A DNA stretch of 64,000 nucleotides, taken from assembly GCF_007989825.1 (NCBI RefSeq), contig NZ_BJUA01000010.1:62001-126000 (forward strand). The letters run 5' to 3'. Position numbers and translations under genes: made by a program. The notes under the pieces were generated by a model, which saw only the letters and a program-made list of their open reading frames with translations, was not told where the DNA came from and ran no database searches. The DNA comes from Cellulomonas persica. GTDB lineage: Bacteria > Actinomycetota > Actinomycetes > Actinomycetales > Cellulomonadaceae. Below are positions 29,093 to 39,104 of this stretch, one piece after another (positions within the stretch are counted from its first letter, which is position 1; each line of letters starts with the position of its first letter).

Positions 29093-30436
29093 GTGGAGCA
29101 CGCACCGCGCATCGCGATGCTCTCGGTGCACACCTCGCCGCTGGACCAGCCGGGCACGGGCGACGCGGGCGGCATGAACGTCTACGTCCTCGAGCTCTCG
29201 CGCGCACTGGCCGCGCGCGGCGCACGCGTCGAGATCTTCACGCGTGCCACGTCCTCCGACCTGCCGGAGACCGTCGTGCTTCCCGGCGCGGAGGCGGACG
29301 GCACCCCCCTGAGCGACGACGTGGACCACGAGCGCGTGCGCGAGATCCTCACCGCGCACGACGTCCCGGCCGGCATGCGCCCGCCCGTGCTCGTACACCA
29401 CGTGCCCGCGGGCCCGTTCGAGCGGCTCGACAAGAACGACCTGCCGGGCGTGCTGTGCGGCATGGCCGCGGGCGTCCTGCGCTGGGAGGCCGCGCGCCGG
29501 CCGGGCTGGTACGACGTCGTGCACTCGCACTACTGGCTGTCGGGGCAGGTCGGGCGGATCGCCGCGGACCGGTGGGAGGTGCCGCTCGTCCACACCGCGC
29601 ACACGCTCGCGAAGGTCAAGAACGCGGCGCTCGCGCCGGGCGACGACCCCGAGCCGGCCGCGCGCGTGCTCGGCGAGGAGCAGGTGGTCCAGGAGGCCGA
29701 CGCGCTCGTCGCCTCCACGCCCGCGGAGGCCGCCGAGCTCGTCGAGCTGTACGGCGCGGACCCCGCACGCGTGCACGTCGTCGAGCCGGGTGTCGACCTC
29801 GAGCGTTTCGCGCCGGTGGACGACGACGAGCGCGCCGCGTCCCGTGCCGCGCTCGGGCTGCCCGCCGACCGGGACGTCGTGCTGTTCGCGGGTCGCGTCC
29901 AGCCGCTCAAGGCGCCCGACGTCCTGGTCCGCGCGCTCGGCGTGCTGCGCGAGTCCGGGCGTCCGGTGCCGCTGCTCGTCGTCCTCGGCGGGCCTTCGGG
30001 GCGGTCCACCGCGGTCCGTGAGCTGCAGGCGCTCGCCGAGATCACGGGGGTCGGCGACTCGCTGCTGATCCGTCCTCCCGCCGCGCGCGACGAGCTCGTG
30101 ACCTGGTACCACGCGGCCGACGTGGTCGCGATGCCGTCGCGCTCGGAGTCGTTCGGGCTCGTGGCCGCCGAGGCGCAGGCCGCGGGCGTGCCCGTGGTCG
30201 CCGCGGCCGTCGGCGGGCTGCGCAGCATCGTCGACGACGGGGTCTCCGGGGTGCTCGTGCGCGGGCACGACCCGAAGCGCTGGGCGGACGTGCTCGCCGA
30301 CGTCCTCGCCGACCGAGAGCGGCTCTCGTCCTACTCGGCCGCCGCACGCCGCTCCGCGGAGCGGTTCGGCTGGGAGTCCGCCGCGGACCAGCTCCTCAAG
30401 GTCTACGCGGTCGCCCGCGAGCGCGGCAGCCGCTGA
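29093..30436 (+). CDS. mshA: D-inositol-3-phosphate glycosyltransferase (mycothiol synthesis)
   Basis: Transfers GlcNAc from UDP-GlcNAc to inositol 3-phosphate, the committed step to mycothiol, the actinobacterial thiol. GT4 fold with the MshA signature [19 protein letters not shown] at residues 12-30, the VHSHYWLSG acceptor block, and the donor-binding [20 protein letters not shown]. 447 aa. GGAGG lies 4 nt before GTG 29093. Followed by gpmA, as in mycobacteria. Confidence 0.97.
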   Translation: MEHAPRIAMLSVHTSPLDQPGTGDAGGMNVYVLELSRALAARGARVEIFTRATSSDLPETVVLPGAEADGTPLSDDVDHERVREILTAHDVPAGMRPPVLVHHVPAGPFERLDKNDLPGVLCGMAAGVLRWEAARRPGWYDVVHSHYWLSGQVGRIAADRWEVPLVHTAHTLAKVKNAALAPGDDPEPAARVLGEEQVVQEADALVASTPAEAAELVELYGADPARVHVVEPGVDLERFAPVDDDERAASRAALGLPADRDVVLFAGRVQPLKAPDVLVRALGVLRESGRPVPLLVVLGGPSGRSTAVRELQALAEITGVGDSLLIRPPAARDELVTWYHAADVVAMPSRSESFGLVAAEAQAAGVPVVAAAVGGLRSIVDDGVSGVLVRGHDPKRWADVLADVLADRERLSSYSAAARRSAERFGWESAADQLLKVYAVARERGSR

Positions 30437-30518
30437 CGCGTCCTGGCACGCCTCGCCGCGTGCCCGGGGGACGGACGTCCCTGCGACGCTCGCCCCGCGC
30501 TGCGGCAGGATGGAGCCC

Positions 30519-31256
30519 ATGACCTACACCCTGGTGCTGCTCCGTCACGGCGAGAGCGAGTGGAACGCGAAGAACCTCTTCACCGGCTGGGTCGACGTCT
30601 CTCTCTCGGAGAAGGGCGTCGAGGAGGCCAAGCGCGGTGGTGCGCTGCTGAAGGACGCCGGCATCCTGCCCGACGTCGTGCACACCTCGCTGCTGCGCCG
30701 CGCGATCACCACGGCGAACCTGGCCCTCGACGCGGCCGACCGTCACTGGATCCCGGTGAAGCGCTCGTGGCGCCTGAACGAGCGTCACTACGGCGCGCTG
30801 CAGGGCAAGGACAAGAAGCAGACGCTCGAGGAGTTCGGCGAGGAGCAGTTCATGCTCTGGCGTCGTTCCTACGACGTCCCGCCGCCCGCGATCGAGCCCG
30901 GCTCGGAGTTCTCGCAGGACACCGACCCGCGCTACGCCGGTGAGCCCGTCGTGCTGACCGAGTGCCTCAAGGACGTCCTCGAGCGCGAGATGCCGTACTG
31001 GGAGTCGGGCATCGTCCCCGACCTCCAGGAGGGCAAGACCGTCCTCGTCGCCGCGCACGGCAACTCGATCCGCGCGCTGGTGAAGTTCCTCGACGACATC
31101 GACGACGACACCATCTCGGGCCTCAACATCCCGACCGGTATCCCGCTGGTGTACGAGCTCGACGAGAACTTCAAGCCGACCGTCAAGGGCGGCACGTACC
31201 TCGACGCGTCCGCGGCCGAGGCCGCGATCGCCGCAGTGGCCAACCAGGGCCGCTGA
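30519..31256 (+). CDS. gpmA: 2,3-bisphosphoglycerate-dependent phosphoglycerate mutase
   Basis: Interconverts 3- and 2-phosphoglycerate. The phospho-histidine motif [12 protein letters not shown] is near the N-terminus, with [14 protein letters not shown] and [15 protein letters not shown]. 245 aa from ATG 30519. An ATG at 30510 is also in frame, but AGGA 30507-30510 is spaced for 30519, and a CAGGAT hexamer (30506-30511) could instead give a leaderless transcript from 30519. Confidence 0.96.
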   Translation: MTYTLVLLRHGESEWNAKNLFTGWVDVSLSEKGVEEAKRGGALLKDAGILPDVVHTSLLRRAITTANLALDAADRHWIPVKRSWRLNERHYGALQGKDKKQTLEEFGEEQFMLWRRSYDVPPPAIEPGSEFSQDTDPRYAGEPVVLTECLKDVLEREMPYWESGIVPDLQEGKTVLVAAHGNSIRALVKFLDDIDDDTISGLNIPTGIPLVYELDENFKPTVKGGTYLDASAAEAAIAAVANQGR

Positions 31257-31275
31257 CCCCCCCAGCACCACCAGC

Positions 31276-31307
31276 ACGGGGCCGCTTCCACGGGGGAGCG
31301 GCCCCGT
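31276..31307. terminator. Terminator after gpmA
   Basis: Perfect 11-bp stem ACGGGGCCGCT (31276-31286) with its complement at 31297-31307, in the gap between convergent gpmA and the AbiEi-like gene. Confidence 0.8.
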
Positions 31308-31332
31308 CCTGCATCCTCCCCACCGCACCCCT

Positions 31333-31404
31333 GCCGAGTTCGGCAGTCTCGCGCGAGATCGTGCGTCCGGACTGCCGATCTCGCGCAAAGGTGCCGAGCT
31401 CGGC
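31333..31404 (+). repeat. 72-bp palindromic intergenic repeat, copy B
   Basis: Same orientation as copy A and inverted relative to copy C. Bounded by GCCGAGTTCGGC at one end and the perfect palindrome GCCGAGCTCGGC at the other, with CTCGCGCGAG inside. It lies 38 nt before the stop end of the AbiEi/DUF559 gene and marks one side of a 1.37-kb segment. Confidence 0.85.
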
Positions 31405-31442
31405 TGGGCTGGAGGTGTGATGCGGGCGGGACGCATGCGGCG

Positions 31443-32519
31443 TCAGTGGAGGTCTGGGCGGGGACGACGGGCTCGTTGCACCGAGCGGGGGAGCAGCGGG
31501 AGGAGCCGTGCGGTGAGCTCGGACCCCCGCAGGTCGTCGGCGACGACCCGGACGACGCGCTGACCCGCCTCGAGCAGGGCGTCGTGGCGGCGCTTCTCGG
31601 CCATGAACGCCGACTGCTCGATGCCGGCGTACTTGGTCCGGCCGTCGTACTCGGCCAGGAGCGAGAACTCCTCCCAGCCCCAGTCGGACCACACCGCGCC
31701 GAGCCGCGTCTCCACGCGGACCTGGGTCTGCGGGCGCGGGAGGCCGTCACGGAGCACGACGAACCTGCTCGCCGACTCGTACGGCGACTCAGCCCCTGCG
31801 TCGGCGTGCGCGACCACGGCGCGCATCCGGACCGCATGACGAGCTCCTCGCGCAGCGTGCACCCGCCGATCCACGTCCCCGGGGTCTGCGCCTGCCGCGA
31901 GCGCGGCGTCGGCGACGACGAGGCCGGCGATCGGCTCCAGGAGGGCGGCGCAGTCGACGAGCGTGCGCTCGAGGCTCGTGACGCGAAGCCCGGCGACCAG
32001 GCGCACGTCCTCGTCGTCGACGAGCGTGGTGTGCCGGACGACCGCGGCATCGCTCCGCGCGCTCGCCGTGCTCTGCTGCAGGACGTGGACCTGCCTCGGC
32101 GTGCGCCAGAGCGGGAGCCCCCACAGCAGAGCCGCACTCACGTGCGAGAACACCACCGGTGCGCGCAGACGCCGTGCCGTCCCCGCGATCTGCGCGAGCG
32201 CGACGGTGCGCCGATCCAGTGCGGCACCGCCCGCGTCGGCCTGGACCTGATGGCGGCTGAAGCGCGGACCATCCTGCTGTGAGCGCGGCCGCACCGGAGC
32301 CGTCCCCTGGTCCGCTGCGAGCGTCCGGGCCGGTGCCGCGGGGGTGCTGCGCCACGGAGCATCGCACTCCACCGGCAGGTAGGTCCCGTGGCCGACCTTC
32401 GTCCAGGTCCCTGCGCGCAGACGCGCCGCGACGACGGCGCGGGGCACGTCGGAGGCGAGGTGCACCGCAGGCAGCTGCGCGACCGGGACAGGCCGTCGCG
32501 CGCCTGGTCGTCGTCCCAT
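31443..32519 (-). CDS. AbiEi-type antitoxin-domain protein with C-terminal DUF559 nuclease-like domain
   Basis: 358 aa from the ATG at 32519. An N-terminal winged helix (about residues 18-50, RAVVAARLRAGTWTKVGHGTY) and a middle AbiEi-like region (about 122-195; SHVSAALLWGLPL, VTSLERTLVDCAALL) are followed by a DUF559 domain (about 238-345) related to Vsr endonucleases: LLAEYDGRTKY and EKRRHDALLEAGQRVVRVV. No AbiEii nucleotidyltransferase toxin lies nearby, so it is an orphan. The gene interrupts the usual gpm-phoU neighbourhood and sits between inverted repeats, signs of acquisition. A longer form from 32678 would start inside repeat C and is rejected. No clear Shine-Dalgarno sequence. Function unproven. 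Confidence 0.8.
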   Translation of the reverse strand: MGRRPGARRPVPVAQLPAVHLASDVPRAVVAARLRAGTWTKVGHGTYLPVECDAPWRSTPAAPARTLAADQGTAPVRPRSQQDGPRFSRHQVQADAGGAALDRRTVALAQIAGTARRLRAPVVFSHVSAALLWGLPLWRTPRQVHVLQQSTASARSDAAVVRHTTLVDDEDVRLVAGLRVTSLERTLVDCAALLEPIAGLVVADAALAAGADPGDVDRRVHAARGARHAVRMRAVVAHADAGAESPYESASRFVVLRDGLPRPQTQVRVETRLGAVWSDWGWEEFSLLAEYDGRTKYAGIEQSAFMAEKRRHDALLEAGQRVVRVVADDLRGSELTARLLPLLPRSVQRARRPRPDLH

Positions 32520-32634
32520 GCGGGAAGGATGCCCCGCGGACGGCACCCACGCGCCACCCCTGTGGACATCCAGGGCACCATGCCCCCTGCCGCCCGCCGC
32601 TGACTCCCGGCGGGCGGGGGCGGACACCGGCCAT

Positions 32635-32706
32635 GGTGAGTTCGGCAGTCTCGCGCGAGCTCGGCAGTCCAGACGCACGAACTCGAGCGGAAGTGCCGAA
32701 CTCGGC
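32635..32706 (-). repeat. 72-bp palindromic intergenic repeat, copy C (inverted)
   Basis: Reverse-complement match to copies A and B, ungapped, with scattered mismatches. It lies upstream of the AbiEi/DUF559 gene and downstream of phoU. The remaining intergenic bases 32520-32634 and 32707-32743 show nothing I can name. Confidence 0.85.
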
Positions 32707-32743
32707 GGTGAGGGCCAGCGGGTGCCAGCGGCCGGCGGGTGGC

Positions 32744-33406
32744 TCAGGCCGAGGCGGTGAGGTCGTCGGTGAGGGTGCCGGTGACCAGGTAGGTGACGCG
32801 GCGGGCCACCGAGACGGCGTGGTCGCCGAAGCGCTCGTAGTAACGGCCGAGCAGCGTGACGTCGACGGTCTGCTGCGGGGTGCCGGTCCAGGTGCCGCCG
32901 AGCAGCGCCGTGAACGTGTCCTCGTGCAGGTCGTCGAGCAGGTCGTCGTCGGCCTCGATGCTCCCGGCGAGCGCGATGTCGCGGTTCTCGAGCAGCGTGG
33001 TGGTGCGGCGCGCGACGCGCACGGCGGCGTCGTGCATCTGGGCGAACGTCGCGGACAGCGGCTCGGGCACGGCGTGGTGCGGGTAGCGGCCGCGGGCGAC
33101 CTGCGCGACGTGCCGGGCGAGGTCGCCCATGCGCTCGAGCGTGGAGCTCATGCGCAGCGCGGACACGACGATCCGCAGGTCGGTGGCGACGGGCTGCTGC
33201 TGCGCGAGCAGCAGGATGCAGCGCTCGTCGAGGTCCCGCTCCATCTCGTCGATGCCGAGGTCGTCGGCGATGACCGACTCCGCGAGCGCGAGGTCGGCCG
33301 TCATGAGCGCGACGCCTGCGTCGGTCACGGCGCGCTCGACGCGTCGGCTCATCGCGACGAGGTCCTCGCCGAGCTGGGTGAGCTCGGCGTCGAAGATGTC
33401 CCGCAT
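32744..33406 (-). CDS. phoU: Phosphate-uptake regulator PhoU
   Basis: Two repeated three-helix bundles (residues about 5-105 and 118-210) that bind metal clusters through E/DxxxD motifs (DLGIDEMERDLDERC, ADDDLLDDLHED). It couples the Pst transporter to the SenX3 kinase and damps the Pho response under phosphate excess. 220 aa, GGAAGGAC before the ATG. It is transcribed away from the pst operon and has its own PHO-box-like repeats upstream. Confidence 0.95.
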   Translation of the reverse strand: MRDIFDAELTQLGEDLVAMSRRVERAVTDAGVALMTADLALAESVIADDLGIDEMERDLDERCILLLAQQQPVATDLRIVVSALRMSSTLERMGDLARHVAQVARGRYPHHAVPEPLSATFAQMHDAAVRVARRTTTLLENRDIALAGSIEADDDLLDDLHEDTFTALLGGTWTGTPQQTVDVTLLGRYYERFGDHAVSVARRVTYLVTGTLTDDLTASA

Positions 33407-33474
33407 GTCTGTCCTTCCCTCAGGGCGCGGCCACGGCCGTGGGCCGGGTGGCCCGTGCACGGTCGCAGACGAAG

Positions 33475-33502
33475 GTGAACGCGCGGGACCGGCCGGGTGA
33501 AC
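33475..33502 (-). promoter_or_regulatory. PHO-box-like repeats upstream of phoU
   Basis: Two GTGAACGC units start at 33475 and 33497, exactly 22 bp (two 11-bp turns) apart, reading GTTCAC on the phoU strand. A degenerate middle unit would be at 33486. This fits direct-repeat operators of actinobacterial PhoP/RegX3. The rest of the gap 33407-33677 shows no other clear signal. Confidence 0.5.
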
Positions 33503-33677
33503 GCCCGGCGGCTGGCGGGGATCGCTTCGGCCCGCCTCTCCCGTACGGGCGGGGTCGCGCGCGTCACCCGTTGTGGATGAGGCGCGCGCGACGGACAGAT
33601 CCATAGGGTCGGTCTCGAGCGTTCGCCCGGGTGTGCGACGAGCCCGTCCGGGTCGGTCCTGACGAACGGGGGCTGCC

Positions 33678-34082
33678 ATGGAGCAGAGGGTCACAGGCTG
33701 GGTCGGCTGGGTGTGGTTCGGCGCGTTCGCACTGCTGAGCGTCGGGCTGTTCAACCTCATCACGGGGCTGATCGCGGTGTTCGACGAGGACAAGCTGCTC
33801 GCGTGGAGCCCGGGCAGCGGCGCGTACGTGGTCGACATCTCGACGTGGGGCTGGGTGCACCTGTTCCTCGGCCTGCTGCTGACGTGCACGGGGTTCGCGC
33901 TGTTCGCGGCGGCCACCTGGGCGCGCGTGGTCGCGATCATCGCGGTGCTCGCGTCGATCGTCTGGAACTTCTTCTGGCTCCCCGTCACGCCCTGGTGGTC
34001 GCTCGCGATCATCGTGCTCGGCGCGTTCGTGCTGTGGGCGCTGACGGTGCACGGCGACGAGGTCGAACGCGCGGTGCGCTGA
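33678..34082 (+). CDS. DUF7144-family four-helix membrane protein
   Basis: 134 aa with four membrane helices (about residues 10-32, 54-76, 81-101 and 105-125) and the family-like WVGWVWFGAFALLSVGLFNLI. Widespread in actinobacteria with no assigned role. It opens a two-gene unit with the DUF1269 gene 27 nt downstream, lodged between phoU and senX3. Confidence 0.8.
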   Translation: MEQRVTGWVGWVWFGAFALLSVGLFNLITGLIAVFDEDKLLAWSPGSGAYVVDISTWGWVHLFLGLLLTCTGFALFAAATWARVVAIIAVLASIVWNFFWLPVTPWWSLAIIVLGAFVLWALTVHGDEVERAVR

Positions 34083-34109
34083 GCGCGCCGGCGAGGAGAG
34101 GAGTGCCAG

Positions 34110-34592
34110 ATGACGACGTTCACCGCGTGGAGCTTCGACACCCCCGACGGCGCCGGCAAGGCGCTGAGCGCGCTGCAGAGCGCGTCGTCGGACGGGTTCG
34201 TGAAGATCGTCGACCATGCCGTCGTGCAGTGGCCCGAGGGGGCCGCCAAGCCTGACGTCACGCACGGCCATGAGGACCGGTGGCGCGGGACGGGGTGGGG
34301 CGCGTTCTGGGGTCTGCTGTTCGGCAGCCTGTTCTTCGCACCGCTGCTCGGTGCGGCCGCGGGTGGTGCGCTCGGGGCGCTGAGCAAGAGCCTCGAGGCG
34401 GTCGGCATCACGGAGGACCAGCTCGCGACGATCCGCGACCAGGTCACGCCGGGGACGTCGCTGCTGTGCGCCGTGACCGACGAGGGCAACCTCGACCGGG
34501 TCGCCGAGCGGTTCCACGGGCTGCACATGACGCTCGTGGCGACGAACCTGACCGAGGCCGAGAGCAGCACGCTGCACGAGGCGTTCGGCTGA
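34110..34592 (+). CDS. DUF1269-family membrane-associated protein
   Basis: 160 aa. Soluble ends flank a central Gly/Ala-rich hydrophobic hairpin (about residues 60-90, GAFWGLLFGSLFFAPLLGAAAGG), the usual DUF1269 layout. Preceded by GAGGAG at 34092-34097. Function is unknown; it is probably co-transcribed with the DUF7144 gene. Confidence 0.8.
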   Translation: MTTFTAWSFDTPDGAGKALSALQSASSDGFVKIVDHAVVQWPEGAAKPDVTHGHEDRWRGTGWGAFWGLLFGSLFFAPLLGAAAGGALGALSKSLEAVGITEDQLATIRDQVTPGTSLLCAVTDEGNLDRVAERFHGLHMTLVATNLTEAESSTLHEAFG

Positions 34593-34599
34593 GCCCACG

Positions 34600-34639
34600 G
34601 GCCGGCAGGCCGACAGGCCGACGGGCCGATAGGCCGGTG
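34600..34639. repeat. Octanucleotide tandem repeat
   Basis: Five units of GGCCGRYN (GGCCGGCA, GGCCGACA, GGCCGACG, GGCCGATA, GGCCGGTG) in the gap before senX3, just upstream of the PHO box. Confidence 0.75.
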
Positions 34640-34667
34640 GTCCGACGACGGGTCGCTCCCGCGTGAC

Positions 34668-34684
34668 GTGAACGGCAGGTGAAC
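34668..34684 (-). promoter_or_regulatory. PHO box upstream of senX3-regX3
   Basis: Two GTGAAC units start at 34668 and 34679, 11 bp apart; on the minus strand this reads GTTCACCTGCCGTTCAC, matching the direct-repeat consensus of actinobacterial PHO boxes. It implies autoregulation of the two-component operon. Confidence 0.65.
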
Positions 34685-34745
34685 GCTCGTCGAGCGTTCG
34701 GCCACGCTCACACCTGCACGGGCTCGCACGCGTCGCGCACCGCCC

Positions 34746-34751
34746 TAGGGT
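34746..34751 (+). promoter_or_regulatory. -10 hexamer for leaderless senX3
   Basis: TAGGGT ends 6 nt before GTG 34758, without a Shine-Dalgarno sequence. Confidence 0.45.
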
Positions 34752-34757
34752 GGCGCT

Positions 34758-35989
<1,232 letters not shown>

Positions 35990-35993
<4 letters not shown>

Positions 35994-36703
35994 ACCGCAT
36001 CCTCGTCGTCGAGGACGAGGAGTCCTACCGCGACCCGCTGACGTACGTGCTGCGGCGCGAGGGCTTCGACGTGGTCGAGGCGGCCACGGGTCCGGACGCG
36101 CTCGCGCGGTTCGACGAGGGCGGTGCGGACCTCGTGCTGCTCGACCTCATGCTGCCGGGCCTGTCGGGCACCGAGGTGTGCCGCCGGCTGCGGCTGACGA
36201 GCGACGTCCCGGTGATCATGCTGACGGCCAAGGACGACGAGATCGACAAGGTCGTCGGGCTCGAGCTCGGCGCCGACGACTACGTCACGAAGCCGTACTC
36301 GTCGCGGGAGCTGGTCGCGCGCATCCGGGCGGTCCTGCGCCGACGCTCGGCACCCGCGCCCGCCGACGCTCCCGAGCCCGAGGACGACGAGCTGCTCGTC
36401 GCCGGCCCGGTCCGGATGGACGTCGAGCGGCACACGGTGCACGTGCGCGGCGAGCTCGTCGCGTTCCCGCTCAAGGAGTTCGAGCTGCTCGAGCTGCTGC
36501 TGCGCAACGCGGGGCGGGTGCTGACCCGCGGGCAGCTCATCGACCGCGTGTGGGGATCGGACTACGTGGGCGACACCAAGACGCTCGACGTCCACGTCAA
36601 GCGCGTGCGCGCCAAGATCGAGGACGACCCGGCGAACCCGTCGCTGCTGGTCACCGTCCGCGGGCTCGGGTACAAGCTCGAGGACGCCGCGCCCGGGTCC
36701 TGA
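35990..36703 (+). CDS. regX3: Phosphate response regulator RegX3/PhoP
   Basis: OmpR-family regulator, 237 aa. Receiver domain with acidic pair E8-D9, phosphoacceptor D52 (LLDLMLPG) and K101 (VTKPYSS). The C-terminal winged helix carries LKEFELLELLLRNAGRVLTR and VHVKRVRAKIEDDP. It activates pst genes by binding 11-bp direct repeats, three sets of which are in this island. Confidence 0.95.
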
Positions 36704-36720
36704 CGCGTTCGTCGGCGAGC

Positions 36721-36742
36721 GTTCACCCGGGGTTCACCCGCT
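36721..36742 (+). promoter_or_regulatory. PHO box upstream of pstS
   Basis: GTTCACCCGGG followed by GTTCACCCGCT: two 11-bp direct-repeat units, 85 nt before the pstS start. This is the clearest PHO box in the window. Confidence 0.75.
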
Positions 36743-36826
36743 GACCCAGGTGGCGTCACGTCCGAGGGCCAACCTGCCGTTGCGCGCACATCCCGGTGCG
36801 CACTCAGCGAACAGGACGGACCCACA

Positions 36827-37954
36827 GTGAAGCTCTCCCTCCACGGCCGCGTGGGCGCGGTCGCCCTCGTCGGCGCCCTCGCCCTCACGCTCGCGGCCTG
36901 CGGATCGGACGACCCCCTCGCTGACGCGACCGGTGGGGCAGGGACCACCGGCGCCGCCACCAGCGAGGCGCCCGCGAGCGACCTGGCCGGCGAGCTCAAC
37001 GGCGCAGGAGCCTCGTCGCAGGAGAAGGCGATGGACGCCTGGCGTGCGGGCTTCCAGTCGAGCAACCCGGACGTCACGATCAACTACGACCCGGTCGGCT
37101 CGTCGGGCGGCCGCCAGCAGTTCATCGACGGCGGCGTGGCCTGGGCGGGCTCGGACTCCGCGCTCAAGCCCGAGGAGATCGAGTCCGCTGCGGCGCGCTG
37201 CGAGGCGGTCGACATCCCCGTGTACGTGAGCCCGATCGCGGTCGCCTTCCACCTGGACGGCATCACCGAGCTCAACCTGGCGCCCGAGACGATCGCGAAG
37301 ATCTTCCGCGGCGAGATCACGTCGTGGGACGACGCGGCGATCGCCGCGGACAACCCCGACGCGGACCTGCCCGCGCTCGCGATCACGCCCGTGCACCGTG
37401 CGGACGGCTCGGGCACGACGAAGAACTTCACCGACTTCCTCAACAAGGCGGCCGGCGGTGTGTGGACCGACGAGGCGGCCGACGACTGGCCGCTGCAGGG
37501 CGGCGAGTCGGGGACCGGCACGTCGGGCCTGATCCAGTCGGTGCAGGCCGCGCAGGGCACGATCGGCTACGCCGACGAGTCCGCGGTCCCGGCTGAGCTG
37601 GGCCAGGTCGCCGTCAAGGTCGGTGACGAGTTCGTCGCGCCGTCCGCCGAGGCTGCCGCGGCCGCCCTGGCGGCGTCCCCGCGCGACGAGGAGCGCGGCG
37701 AGCACGACATCGTCGTGAAGGTGGACCGCACGACGACCGAGGCGGGTGCGTACCCGCTGATCCTCGTGTCCTACGCCGTGGCGTGCCTGGACTACGACTC
37801 GGCCGACGAGGCCGCGCTCGTGCGGGAGTTCCTCGGCTACGTCGTGAGCGACGAGGGTCAGGCCGCCGCGCAGCAGGCGGCCGGGTCGGCCCCGCTGCCG
37901 AGCGACCTCGCGGCGGACGCGCAGGCGGCTGTCGCCGCGATCGCCGGCGCCTGA
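36827..37954 (+). CDS. pstS: Phosphate ABC transporter substrate-binding lipoprotein
   Basis: Captures phosphate outside the membrane and passes it to PstCA. Lipoprotein signal with lipobox LAAC (C25). The binding-site segments are GAGASSQEKAMDAW, GSSGGRQQFIDG, HRADGSGTTKNF and GESGTGTSGL. 375 aa. The GTG start follows AGGACGG. A double hairpin separates it from pstC, as expected for a component needed in excess. Confidence 0.96.
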   Translation: MKLSLHGRVGAVALVGALALTLAACGSDDPLADATGGAGTTGAATSEAPASDLAGELNGAGASSQEKAMDAWRAGFQSSNPDVTINYDPVGSSGGRQQFIDGGVAWAGSDSALKPEEIESAAARCEAVDIPVYVSPIAVAFHLDGITELNLAPETIAKIFRGEITSWDDAAIAADNPDADLPALAITPVHRADGSGTTKNFTDFLNKAAGGVWTDEAADDWPLQGGESGTGTSGLIQSVQAAQGTIGYADESAVPAELGQVAVKVGDEFVAPSAEAAAAALAASPRDEERGEHDIVVKVDRTTTEAGAYPLILVSYAVACLDYDSADEAALVREFLGYVVSDEGQAAAQQAAGSAPLPSDLAADAQAAVAAIAGA

Positions 37955-37957
37955 CAC

Positions 37958-38026
37958 GTCGGCGGCCGGCCCGTCCCGGGGGGGACGCGGGCCGGCCGCC
38001 GACGATCCCGCGGCGGCGCCGCGGGA
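37958..38026 (+). terminator. Twin hairpins between pstS and pstC (attenuator)
   Basis: Hairpin 1: perfect 16-bp stem, 37958-37973 with 37988-38003. Hairpin 2: perfect 9-bp stem TCCCGCGGC/GCCGCGGGA with a 3-nt loop, 38006-38026. Likely partial termination or mRNA-stability element giving more PstS than PstCAB. Confidence 0.75.
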
Positions 38027-38060
38027 CGTTCCCCCCGAGTCCTCCCCTGAAGGAGCAGAC

Positions 38061-39104
38061 GTGACTGCCACCACCAGCCCCGCACCGGCGGGGACCGACC
38101 CGGGCGGCCCCCCGGAGTCCGCGGGTTCCCGGCCGCCGCGCAGGTCGCTGCGCGGTCCGCGCCGCGCGGGCCGTCCGGTCGAGCGCGGCGCGAGCCGGGT
38201 GTTCCGCTGGACCGCGACCGGCGCGGGCGCGCTCATCCTCGTGGTGCTCGCCGCCGTCGCGGTCTTCCTCGTCGTCAAGGCGATGCCCGCGCTGACGGCG
38301 TCGTCGGGCGAGCTCGTCGACTCCGTGAGCTTCATGCGGAACTCGTCGTCCCTGGCCGACTACGTGGGCCCGCTCGTGTTCGGGACGGTCCTGGCGGCCG
38401 TGCTCGCGCTCGTGCTCGCGGTGCCCGTGGCCATCGCGATCGCGCTGTTCATCTCGCACTACGCCCCGCGCCGCCTGGCGTCGGGGCTCGGCTACGTCGT
38501 CGACCTGCTCGCGGCGGTGCCGTCGGTGGTCTACGGCCTGTGGGGCGCGATGGTGCTCGCGCCGCTCGTGCAGCCCCTGTGGTCGTGGCTGGGCTCGACG
38601 CTCGGCTGGATCCCGCTGTTCGGCGGGACCGTCTCGCCCACGGGCCGCGTGATCCTCACCGTGGGCGTGGTGCTCGCGGTGATGATCCTGCCGATCATCA
38701 CCGCGGTGAGCCGCGAGGTGTTCCTGCAGACGCCGCGGCTGTACGAGGAGGCGGCGCTCGCGCTGGGCGCGACCCGCTGGGAGATGATCCGCATGACCGT
38801 CCTGCCGTTCGGCCGCTCGGGCGTGGTGTCCGCCGCGATGCTCGGCCTCGGCCGCGCGCTCGGCGAGACCATGGCGGTGCTGATGATCCTGTCGCAGGGC
38901 TTCCTCTACAGCTTCCTGCTCCTGGCCGCCGGTCAGCAGCAGACGATCGCCGCGAACATCGCGGCGCAGTTCCCCGAGGCCAGCGACATGGGCATGTCCG
39001 TGCTCATCGCGACCGGCCTCGCCCTGTTCGTCATCACGCTCGTCGTGAACATGTCGGCGCGCGCGATCGTCGCGCGGCGCAAGGACTTCTCGGGAGCCAA
39101 CTGA
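38061..39104 (+). CDS. pstC: Phosphate ABC transporter permease PstC
   Basis: 347 aa with six membrane helices after a charged, Pro-rich cytosolic N-terminus of about 50 residues. The permease EAA loop is visible as EEAALALGATRWEMIRMTVLP, with SRALGETMAVLMI-like sequence after it (GRALGETMAVLMI). It pairs with PstA to form the channel. Preceded by GAAGGAG. Confidence 0.94.
   Translation: MTATTSPAPAGTDPGGPPESAGSRPPRRSLRGPRRAGRPVERGASRVFRWTATGAGALILVVLAAVAVFLVVKAMPALTASSGELVDSVSFMRNSSSLADYVGPLVFGTVLAAVLALVLAVPVAIAIALFISHYAPRRLASGLGYVVDLLAAVPSVVYGLWGAMVLAPLVQPLWSWLGSTLGWIPLFGGTVSPTGRVILTVGVVLAVMILPIITAVSREVFLQTPRLYEEAALALGATRWEMIRMTVLPFGRSGVVSAAMLGLGRALGETMAVLMILSQGFLYSFLLLAAGQQQTIAANIAAQFPEASDMGMSVLIATGLALFVITLVVNMSARAIVARRKDFSGAN

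Noticed and set aside
32520..32678. N-terminal extension of the AbiEi/DUF559 protein
   Set aside because: The extension would begin inside repeat copy C and has no family similarity; ATG 32519 matches the start of the conserved part.
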